From Prevotellaceae bacterium UBA4361 (GTDB taxonomy: Bacteria > Bacteroidota > Bacteroidia > Bacteroidales > Bacteroidaceae), in assembly GCA_002393575.1 (NCBI GenBank), contig DGSN01000071.1:717-26604 (forward strand): 25,888 nt of DNA, given 5' to 3'. Below, in pieces: positions 1 to 7,500 of the stretch. Made by a program: the position numbers and the translations under genes. The notes under the pieces are model-generated. The model saw only the letters and a program-made list of their open reading frames with translations, did not search any database and had not been told where the DNA came from. Every line of letters begins with the position of its first letter. Positions within the stretch are counted from its first letter, which is position 1.

Positions 1-30
1 AAATCCTTAAAATCCCTGATTAAAAACTCA
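1..30 (-). repeat. Leader-type repeat (family B), copy 1
   Basis: On the minus strand this reads as the same 30 bases found at 25842-25871, and almost the same as 24403-24430. It lies about 25 bp before the start codon of the thioredoxin-like gene, in the same orientation relative to that gene as the other two copies have to theirs. The motif contains AATCCCTGATTAAAAACTC in the gene direction. Its function is unknown. Confidence 0.75.
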
Positions 31-54
31 CAAACTTACATACTTACGAGCTGC

Positions 55-1143
55 ATGAAGAAGCAAATTTTGTTAGCGGCACTCATAGCCGCAGGTCTGC
101 CCGCAATGGCACAGCAGGTGAAGTATTCCGTTAGCGGAACCTACGCAGGCGAAGGAAAAAAAGTCTATCTCATAGACAAGTTGACCAACCAAGCCATCGA
201 CAGCGTCGTAGTTGCCAAAGGCAAGTTCTCGTTCAATGGCACCGCCGAGAAAGATGCCTTCATGGCAGTCCAGGCAGAGAAGCAATCGTGGATGACCGTG
301 TTCTTCAACGACGGCACACCCATCCTCGTCAATGTCAACGACAGTACCCTAAAAGGATCACCACTCAACGAGCGGCTCACCAAATACGACATCCAACAGG
401 ACAACCTCATGAAGACCTTCAGGGAGAAAACTTCCAAGATGACCGAAGCCGAGATTGAGGCACAGAGCGAAAAGCTCATGGAGGAAATGAACAATGCAAT
501 AGACCAGCAGATAGCATTCGCCAACAAAGTGTTCAAAGAAGAACGTAATTCCCTCATACCGTTAGCCTTCTCAGAACTCTATTTCTTCGACAACGGCGTG
601 GAGGAATACGACAAGCTGGTTCAGCAGAACTTAGTGTTCTCCAAGCATCCATATTTGAAGAAAGCAAAAGACGAAGTGGCAGAGATGCTCCAGCCGAAAG
701 ACAGTCCCAAGACAGCCTTCATCGGCAAGCAATACACCGATCTGGAAATGGCAGACCCCGACGGCAAGATGCACAAAGTCAGCGAACTCGTTGGAGAAGG
801 CAAGTGGGTACTCGTCGATTTCTGGGCATCCTGGTGCGGACCATGCCGTGCAGAAATGCCAAACGTGCTTGAAGCCTACAACAAATACCACAGCAAAGGC
901 TTCGAAGTAATCGGCGTTTCCTTCGACGAGAGAAAAGATGCGTGGGTAAAAGCCATTCGCCAGCTCAAGATGCCATGGTTGCAGATTTCCGACTTGAAGG
1001 GATGGGAATGTGCCGCCTCCCCCGTCTATATGATTGACGCCATCCCCGACAACATCCTCATCGACCCGCAGGGAAAGATTACCGACCGAGCCCTCCGAGG
1101 CAAAGCCCTGCAAACCCGCCTCCAGAACATCTTCGGAGAATAG
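55..1143 (+). CDS. Secreted TlpA/ResA-like thioredoxin-fold protein with N-terminal DUF4369-like domain
   Basis: The 362-residue product begins with a signal peptide (MKKQILLAALIAAGLPAMAQ), so it should be exported to the periplasm or outer membrane. Residues about 22-110 resemble the beta-rich DUF4369 domain that precedes many Bacteroidetes thioredoxin proteins. A charged helical stretch follows (about 115-210). The C-terminal part (about 225-362) is a TlpA/AhpC-TSA type thioredoxin domain with the redox motif WCGPC, cysteines 261 and 264. The family reduces or isomerises disulfides in exported proteins, or supplies reductant for cytochrome c maturation; the exact partner cannot be told here. 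The start fits the signal peptide. It is followed by an inverted-repeat region that may stop transcription. No operon partner is visible on the + strand. Confidence 0.9.
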   Translation: MKKQILLAALIAAGLPAMAQQVKYSVSGTYAGEGKKVYLIDKLTNQAIDSVVVAKGKFSFNGTAEKDAFMAVQAEKQSWMTVFFNDGTPILVNVNDSTLKGSPLNERLTKYDIQQDNLMKTFREKTSKMTEAEIEAQSEKLMEEMNNAIDQQIAFANKVFKEERNSLIPLAFSELYFFDNGVEEYDKLVQQNLVFSKHPYLKKAKDEVAEMLQPKDSPKTAFIGKQYTDLEMADPDGKMHKVSELVGEGKWVLVDFWASWCGPCRAEMPNVLEAYNKYHSKGFEVIGVSFDERKDAWVKAIRQLKMPWLQISDLKGWECAASPVYMIDAIPDNILIDPQGKITDRALRGKALQTRLQNIFGE

Positions 1144-1151
1144 TTTTTTTT

Positions 1152-1290
1152 AATGAAGAATGATGAATGAAGAATGAAGAATGTATTTTACATTGCTCAT
1201 TGGATGAGTAATTTTCATTCTTCATTCATCATTCTTAATTCTTCATTTTATTATTCTTCATTTAAGCGAAGCGCTCATTCTTCATTCTTA
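1152..1290. repeat. Family A intergenic repeat: GAATGAA heptads in inverted arms around a conserved core
   Basis: Heptad repeats of GAATGAA (left) and TTCATTC (right) make a perfect 23-bp inverted repeat, 1156-1178 against 1214-1236. It encloses a core at 1186-1213 that contains a small hairpin, CTCAT-TGG-ATGAG. The core recurs at 23671-23700 and, inverted, at 9131-9161. The right end (1259-1286, containing AAGCGAAGCGCTCATTC) recurs exactly at 23761-23788. It may act as a terminator between convergent genes. Confidence 0.8.
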
Positions 1291-1469
1291 TTTCCCTTGT
1301 GTTTCACTTTTCGCGTATAAGTCTTTTTTGATTGATGCAGTTTATTAAAGCTGTGGAAACCAGGGCCAAGCATTTCTTGCTGAGCCTCACGGTTTCCACG
1401 CTTCATGGCTTTGATAGCATCCATCATCGTGGTAGTGGTTTTTGCTACCTTCCTTTTTCTCTTTTTCAT
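1275..1469 (-). CDS. Small highly basic protein (64 aa), function unknown
   Basis: The start is the ATG at 1469, which gives MKKRKRKVAKTTTTMMDAIK and 64 residues. A TTG at 1502 would add 11 residues but is less likely. The protein is rich in Lys/Arg, with a central DAIKAMKRGNREAQQE helix and a C-terminal SKKTYTRKVKHKG stretch. Small proteins of this style, with a KSKK-Y-RK-KHK ending, occur in Bacteroidales as unnamed conserved proteins; I recall this pattern but cannot check it. Lysine richness suggests RNA or DNA binding, which is inference. A TATCTTTG promoter box lies at 1521-1514 on the same strand. The last codons and the stop lie inside the family A repeat, so the C-terminus has probably been set by the repeat. 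Confidence 0.7.
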   Translation of the reverse strand: MKKRKRKVAKTTTTMMDAIKAMKRGNREAQQEMLGPGFHSFNKLHQSKKTYTRKVKHKGNKNEE

Positions 1470-1513
1470 ACCGTTTCTTTCTTTCTGTTTTCGCTTTGCC
1501 AACTATTTCATGG

Positions 1514-1521
1514 CAAAGATA
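1514..1521 (-). promoter_or_regulatory. -7 promoter box for the small basic protein gene
   Basis: TATCTTTG on the minus strand matches the Bacteroidetes -7 consensus TAnnTTTG. It lies 45 bp before the ATG at 1469, so transcription would start near 1507. No clear TTG is seen 19-21 bases upstream. Confidence 0.5.
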
Positions 1522-1571
1522 CTCAATTATACACGTTCCTCTCCTGAAAACGTGCATTTTTCCCGAATTTG

Positions 1572-3132
1572 TTTTTGAATTGCTTTCGAATTAGTATCTT
1601 TGCATATCATAAACAACATAAACTTGGTGCTTTCCATGATTGCACTTGTTGTGAATTGCTTTCGAATTAGTATCTTTGCATATCATAAACAACATATACG
1701 CAGACAAGTATTTCAAATTCCGGTTGTGAATTGCTTTCGAATTAGTATCTTTGCATATCATAAACAACTCACGATAAACATATTTATAAATATAAAGAGT
1801 TGTGAATTGCTTTCGAATTAGTATCTTTGCATATCATAAACAACGCTGGGCAGATGGAGAATTATATGCTCGCTGTTGTGAATTGCTTTCGAATTAGTAT
1901 CTTTGCATATCATAAACAACTTATATTGAATTTTACTCATAACAGAACAGTTGTGAATTGCTTTCGAATTAGTATCTTTGCATATCATAAACAACTGCAG
2001 TCCATAGGACAACGACCTCATAGTGTTGTGAATTGCTTTCGAATTAGTATCTTTGCATATCATAAACAACTAATTGAACCATTAACAGCCAACTCGCTGC
2101 GTTGTGAATTGCTTTCGAATTAGTATCTTTGCATATCATAAACAACAGCATCTCAAAATATGATTAAAAATAAATGGTTGTGAATTGCTTTCGAATTAGT
2201 ATCTTTGCATATCATAAACAACAGTTATTATAAAAAGGGAAATACTATTAGGTTGTGAATTGCTTTCGAATTAGTATCTTTGCATATCATAAACAACGTT
2301 TTTTTCTTTTTCTTGATTGTTTTTTTGGTTGTGAATTGCTTTCGAATTAGTATCTTTGCATATCATAAACAACAAATAGAAGTCAGCAAATTGTTGATAG
2401 GATGTTGTGAATTGCTTTCGAATTAGTATCTTTGCATATCATAAACAACTTCACGATACACCTCCCCAGAGGCTGGAGCGTTGTGAATTGCTTTCGAATT
2501 AGTATCTTTGCATATCATAAACAACCTTTTGGAGTGACTGGTACTTGAGAAGATAGTTGTGAATTGCTTTCGAATTAGTATCTTTGCATATCATAAACAA
2601 CAAGGCTAAATTTTTTCTCATATTTTTATCAGTTGTGAATTGCTTTCGAATTAGTATCTTTGCATATCATAAACAACATAACACAAATCTAAGCCAATCC
2701 ATGCAGCGTTGTGAATTGCTTTCGAATTAGTATCTTTGCATATCATAAACAACAAACCCACAATTATGTATTATCCAACCTTGTTGTGAATTGCTTTCGA
2801 ATTAGTATCTTTGCATATCATAAACAACAATAACAACAACCTTTACATTCTTCAATGCGTTGTGAATTGCTTTCGAATTAGTATCTTTGCATATCATAAA
2901 CAACTAGCAGTTGTTGTTCCCTTGTTGTCATATCGTTGTGAATTGCTTTCGAATTAGTATCTTTGCATATCATAAACAACGTACGGTGTCAATACGTCAA
3001 TGAGCGAATGGTTGTGAATTGCTTTCGAATTAGTATCTTTGCATATCATAAACAACAGAAAGAGACAGAGAAAGATATCCCATGTTGTTGTGAATTGCTT
3101 TCGAATTAGTATCTTTGCATATCATAAACAAC
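1572..3132 (+). CRISPR. Type II-C CRISPR array: 21 repeats of 46 nt, 20 spacers of 29-30 nt
   Basis: Repeats start at 1572, 1648, 1723, 1799, 1875, 1950, 2025, 2101, 2177, 2252, 2328, 2404, 2480, 2556, 2632, 2708, 2783, 2859, 2935, 3011 and 3087, and each is 46 nt. Repeats 2-21 look identical by eye. The first differs at nt 1 and 4 (G to T in both). The repeat starts GTTGTGAATTGC and ends CATAAACAAC. Orientation is set by the tracrRNA anti-repeat (8737-8757), which pairs with the 5' half of the repeat in + strand sense, so crRNAs are read left to right, towards cas2. Spacers are mostly AT-rich and all different. I saw no match to them elsewhere in the window. Confidence 0.98.
1649..1678 (+). 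promoter_or_regulatory. Promoter inside the CRISPR repeat (shown for repeat 2; present in repeats 2-21)
   Basis: Within each repeat, TTG (nt 2-4) and TATCTTTG (nt 24-31) are separated by 19 nt. This matches the Bacteroidetes vegetative promoter layout, TTG then 19-21 nt then TAnnTTTG. Transcription would start near the end of the repeat and run into the following spacer. In repeat 1 the G of TTG is changed to T, so the promoter for spacer 1 may be weaker. The same box layout lies in front of the tracrRNA. Confidence 0.7.
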
Positions 3133-3207
3133 CGAATCCCAGTATTGTACTGAAATACAGAATACTACACGGATTATTAGAAATTAAAAAAGAATGGTTT
3201 ATGATAT
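3133..3207. other. AT-rich stretch between last repeat and terminator; candidate leader
   Basis: This 75-nt stretch adjoins the intact end of the array, next to cas2. It contains an interrupted inverted repeat, AGTATT...AATACT. Because the degenerate repeat is at the far end (1572), this side is the likelier place of new spacer insertion. That is inference from repeat decay alone. Confidence 0.35.
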
Positions 3208-3237
3208 AAAAAATCCCACTTCAACGTGGGATTTTTT
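3208..3237. terminator. Bidirectional terminator between CRISPR array and cas2
   Basis: A perfect 12-bp stem, AAAAAATCCCAC (3208-3219) with GTGGGATTTTTT (3226-3237), has a 6-nt loop and gives a U-run on both strands. It separates the array (+) from the convergent cas operon (-), whose last stop codon is at 3242. Confidence 0.9.
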
Positions 3238-3241
3238 GTTT

Positions 3242-3583
3242 CTAAAAGAGTTCTAATTGTACGCCAGGAGCGCGTGCTTTCTCAGGTTTTTTGCCATGAA
3301 ATAATTGGATGTTTCCGAATTGTTTGTCAGTTATGGTTAGCAAACCGACCTTTCCGAACTCAGGCAAAAAGGATTTAACTCTTTTTAAGTGTACTTCTGC
3401 GTTTTCGCTGCTGGCACAATGACGAATGTAGATGGAGAACTGGAACATGGTGAATCCGTCCTTTTGTAGATTCTTTCGGAAATCCACGTAGGCTTTCTTG
3501 TCTTTCTTGGTTTCTGTTGGCAAATCGAAAAAAACAAGAACCCACATAACTCGGTATTCACTTAGTCGTTCGTAGTTGCTCAT
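3242..3583 (-). CDS. cas2: CRISPR-associated protein Cas2
   Basis: The 113-residue product starts MSNYERLSEYRVMWVLVFFD. Cas2 is the dimeric ferredoxin-fold partner of Cas1 in the spacer integration complex. The first strand, VMWVLVFFDLPT, carries the conserved Asp at its end, and FQFSIYIRHC matches the later strand typical of type II Cas2. I chose the ATG at 3583, not an upstream alternative at 3628, because it gives the usual Cas2 length and forms an ATGA overlap with the cas1 stop (TGA, 3582-3580), a sign of coupled translation. The gene ends 4 bp before the bidirectional terminator shared with the array. Confidence 0.95.
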   Translation of the reverse strand: MSNYERLSEYRVMWVLVFFDLPTETKKDKKAYVDFRKNLQKDGFTMFQFSIYIRHCASSENAEVHLKRVKSFLPEFGKVGLLTITDKQFGNIQLFHGKKPEKARAPGVQLELF

Positions 3584-4515
3584 GACAATTCGGGATAGGA
3601 GATTTTTCTTAGTTCTCCGCTGAAGCATTTATAGAGGGAAGCCGTGGTTTGTCCCACAGCAATCATCAGAGGACTTCGCTTTCCGTCAATCACTACGTCG
3701 AGGGTTGGGATGACAAGTAGTTCGGCTTTGATGTCTCGTGTGAGTTCGGAAAAATCTCCCATTCGTGCCATCACATCAATCACCAGCTCATCCACGTAAG
3801 GACGATATGGCTCCATGATGTCGTCAGCTAAGCAGTAGGCATTGTAGCGATTATGATGGTGAATGCCAAATGTGGGTAGGAGTCCGCTTGCAACCAGTCC
3901 ACGAGCCACACATGCCCGAAGGATAGCATAGCCATAGTTGAGCAAGTTGTTGGGTGGTTCTTCGTCCTTTCCTCTGATGAAATCAGGAATGTTGGGGAAT
4001 ATGTTCCGCCAATAGTAAGTTGCAGCTCTGGCTTCCAGATTCTCGCTGTCTCCGCTTTTCACATTGTTTGCCCACGTCAGCATGTTCTTCGGCAGGATGC
4101 CTGTGGCTTTTCTAAGTACGCTGGCTTGATTCAGTATTTTTTGTCTGACTGTTTGTTGCCAAAGCGATTTGCGCAGAGGAAGAGAAGCGTCAATCTGGAT
4201 GTGAAAGCGTTCGTTCTGAAGAGTGTTGCCATAAAGTGGTAGCATCAAACCGACGGGCATACTTTTACTGTCGCATGTGATGACTGCGCAGTTGTTTTCG
4301 AGCAGTGCTTCCAGCAAGCCAGACGTGATGGTGATGCGCTTATTGTCAATCACCACCACTCCGATGTCTTCGATGGGGATGGTTCGCTCTGCCTCTTTCT
4401 TGAAGCTCTCAGGCACAGTGTCGTTCTTTTCCACTTCAGGCATACGATAGACCAACTGGGCATTGCGTAGGCTCAGGTAGGAAGGACTACCGAAATATAA
4501 TGTTTTCTTAATCAT
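3580..4515 (-). CDS. cas1: CRISPR-associated endonuclease/integrase Cas1 (type II-C)
   Basis: At 311 residues this is of normal length for type II Cas1. Cas1 inserts new spacers at the array with Cas2. The N-terminal beta domain starts MIKKTLYFGSPSYLSLRNAQ. The helical catalytic part has the expected metal ligands: Glu161 in LEARAATYYW, a His in GIHHHNRYNAYCLADD (about residues 219-221), and an acidic residue in DDIMEPYRP (Glu235). It lies 3 bp after the cas9 stop and overlaps cas2 by 4 nt, so the three genes form one operon. No cas4 or csn2 is present, which fits subtype II-C. Confidence 0.97.
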   Translation of the reverse strand: MIKKTLYFGSPSYLSLRNAQLVYRMPEVEKNDTVPESFKKEAERTIPIEDIGVVVIDNKRITITSGLLEALLENNCAVITCDSKSMPVGLMLPLYGNTLQNERFHIQIDASLPLRKSLWQQTVRQKILNQASVLRKATGILPKNMLTWANNVKSGDSENLEARAATYYWRNIFPNIPDFIRGKDEEPPNNLLNYGYAILRACVARGLVASGLLPTFGIHHHNRYNAYCLADDIMEPYRPYVDELVIDVMARMGDFSELTRDIKAELLVIPTLDVVIDGKRSPLMIAVGQTTASLYKCFSGELRKISYPELS

Positions 4516-4518
4516 TGT

Positions 4519-7500
4519 TTAGTATTCTCCTACAGACACTATTTGACCGATGTGATTTAATCTAACCTTGACTATGTCTTTAACAAAGGACAATGATTTC
4601 ATTTGTTTATATGTGATATCTTTTATGGAGACATTTACAGATGATTCCAAATGATGTCTAAATATAAAATCTCTTACTACTGCATTGCCATATTCTTTTT
4701 TTGATATACTTTGTACTCTAAACAGATTTGGACTTATTAAATGATAATAAGATTCATTTGTTAAATCATATTCTTTTGGATTGAATCCTGTTTTAGTGTT
4801 AGGAAACACAAAATATTCATTTTGTTTCATTGTGAAAAGGAAGTTCCAACCAATACTTTTATTGTATTCTTTATCAATAATAGGAAAGCCGTTTATAGCA
4901 CGTATTACTGCTTCAAAAAATGTAACAATATAGTCGTGTATATTTCCTTCTTTATCAACATAAAAAGCAACGTGATGATTTCCGTTAGTATTTATATAAT
5001 CACTTGGTTGGTGTTGGTTGTTTTCATCCAACAAGAAATGCCCATATTTATCTCTTTTATCTCTAATAGCTTTTGCTGAAACCGCTCCAAAAATAGCCAC
5101 GCGTTTGATGGCAATGCCTTTCTCTTGATTGAGCCAAATAGGGTTTTCATCAAGATTGCTGAATGCTTTGTTGGCATCTCCTTTATATTTGTCGAGCCTT
5201 TGTTGCAGTATTTGCTTGATGCGGGAATCTACAACCTTGTCGAGTTTTAAATCCTTGTTGATAGGCTTTCGGATGGTGTAGATGGTTTCCATTGTCAAGC
5301 ACTTCACTTTCAGAGGCACGGAGGTGGTGTGGGCTTCGTTGAGCCAAACAGGGTTCTTGTCGAGTGCGTTTTTACCAGTGAATGCTTTCTTGGCATCGTT
5401 GTTGTATGCTTGCAGTCGTGCCAGCAGTGCTTCTCGTTGCTTTTTGTTGGCAACGGTGGCTATTTTTTCGGCAGTAAACGATGCACCTACCTTTTCTTCA
5501 TGAATAGCATATCGCTGCTGGCTTCCGTAAATTGTTTCGTTGTGAAGTTGACCGCGAGGAGTGAGTTGTACTTTGGTGTTAAAACCCTCCTTGCATTTTG
5601 TCTTGTTCACATTGCGTGTAACCACTTTGTTTTTCGCCTTGATGGAAACGAGTATGTTCTGCAGATGACGCTTTGCCTCTGTGCGGAATTCGTCTAAAGG
5701 AATTGGCGGATTGAAGCGCAACTTGTTATGCTTATCGCGATAGAGTTCCTTCCGTTCTATGCCGTAGATGCTTTGCGAACGGTCGCTTCGTGCATTCAGG
5801 TTGTTCAGATACTGGATGAAAGAAGGCTTGGTGAATGCAATGGTGAGTGCATCCATGGCGTGGTGGCGATGGTCGTTTCGCTTGGTCCAATCCTTGATTC
5901 TGCGGATGGTGTTTCCGTCCTTGTCCTCGAAGGTTTCGGTGAGACCGAGTTGGTCATACTTGTCCCAATTGAGTTCTTTCATCACATCCACCAGCTGCCA
6001 GTCCTCGCGAAGTCGGTCTGTGATACTTCCTGTTGTTGGAACAACGACACGGACTATTTCTTCCAGAATTTCTCTTGCCTTTTTTGCAATGTACTGGGAA
6101 TCGCGCAAATCTCGATTGATGAAGTCGGTTGGAATGTCGTCAGCAGTCATCAAGAGCTTAGTCATCTTCGTCTTGCTGATTGTTCCGTTCTTGAATAAAT
6201 CCTCCACTCGCGTCTTGTAATTTTTCGCACCTTCTTCACCATATTTTCCCTTCACATAATCGTATGCTGTGGAATTGCTTTTCTCGATATTGATGCTTCT
6301 GCTTTCCAGGGTTTTGTTGGAGAATGAATCATCGAAGAGACTGGCTTGAGGGATGATGTGCTCAATGTCGAAATCTCGACTGAAAAGCTTTTCACGTGGA
6401 ATATATGTGTCGGAATATAACGTATGGAATCCGTTGTCTTTCAGTTCGAGGTAGAGTTTGTAGCGGAGAATGTCGTTTCTGCTGACGTGTGGAATGTGGA
6501 ATTCTGTTTCAAGAATTTTCTTATATTCTTCATTCTCTCTATTTGCCGCATTGATGGCATCAGTCATTGCCTCGCGTTCTTTGGCACTTTTCTTCAGTTC
6601 GCGAGCCAACTCAATACGTATTTCATCGGGTTTGCCGTAGGTGTCAATCAGAGAATTGACCACATTAATCATCTGGTTAAGAATCTTTTCCACGACAGGG
6701 TTGCGAAGGCTGTTTTTGGAGAGAATGTCGAGATGGTCTTTCAGTGGCTTGTTGTCCAGTTCTTCTTTGGTGAGAGAACGCTTGGAATGATTGTAGCCAG
6801 CATACACGCAAGCAGTTGAATAGTCATTGCCCTCTTTCATGAAAGGAAGAATCTTCTTGATGGCTTTAGCACTCAAACTGCCGTAATCGGGCTTGAAGGA
6901 TATACCAGCAAGTATCTTTGCATATTCATCGGAATCGAAATGGAAGAGTTCTTGGATTCTGCATATCAATGCCTTGTTGCCCATAGCGGAGTTGTCGCTT
7001 TCGTAGGAATAGAGTAGATGCCACAACTGATACATGGAATCCTGTGAGATGTCTGCTGCTTGAGCATCAAAATGGAGTACGCTGGTGTTGAAGCCTAAAG
7101 CAGCAAAGACGCTTTCGACGAGAGTGCTAATGTCGCTGGCAGACATTTTGGAGAAATCATGTTCTCCGTGTCCTGACATTTCGATGATTTTCCTGTAAGC
7201 CTCGAATAGCATTGCCTGAGTGGTGTTCCCATCCACTTCCTTGAAATTCATGTCATAGTCTTTGGGCTTGAGGGACAGGCATTTCAGCATCTGCTGCTTG
7301 GTCATCTTGGGTTTGTATTCAAGCTCTTTTGCCAACAATTCCTTTTGTTCTTGATTCAAACCGTATTTTTGACGAGTTGACAGGTCGGTAAGTTCGATGT
7401 CGTTGAGACGTTGCCAGATTCTAAACTCTTGGAAGAGAGGTGAGGATTTAGGGCACACTTTGCTTCCCACTGTGATGGTTTTCTTTTTTCCCTCCACTTC

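Noticed and set aside
1530..1555. Hairpin CACGTT...AACGTG before the array, a possible terminator or leader signal
   Set aside because: The stem is only 6 bp with an 11-nt loop. Too weak to call.
1600..2123. Open frames through the CRISPR array on both strands
   Set aside because: They are repeats of the same translated CRISPR unit (for example CELLSN and FRISIFAYHKQ), not proteins.
3584..3628. Longer cas2 start at 3628
   Set aside because: The ATG at 3583 gives the standard Cas2 N-terminus and an ATGA overlap with cas1.
6266..6290. A stretch in cas9 resembling the 5' half of the CRISPR repeat (GAATTGCTTT)
   Set aside because: The match is gapped and lies in a conserved coding motif of the HNH region (EKSNSTAYD). 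It is likely coincidence.
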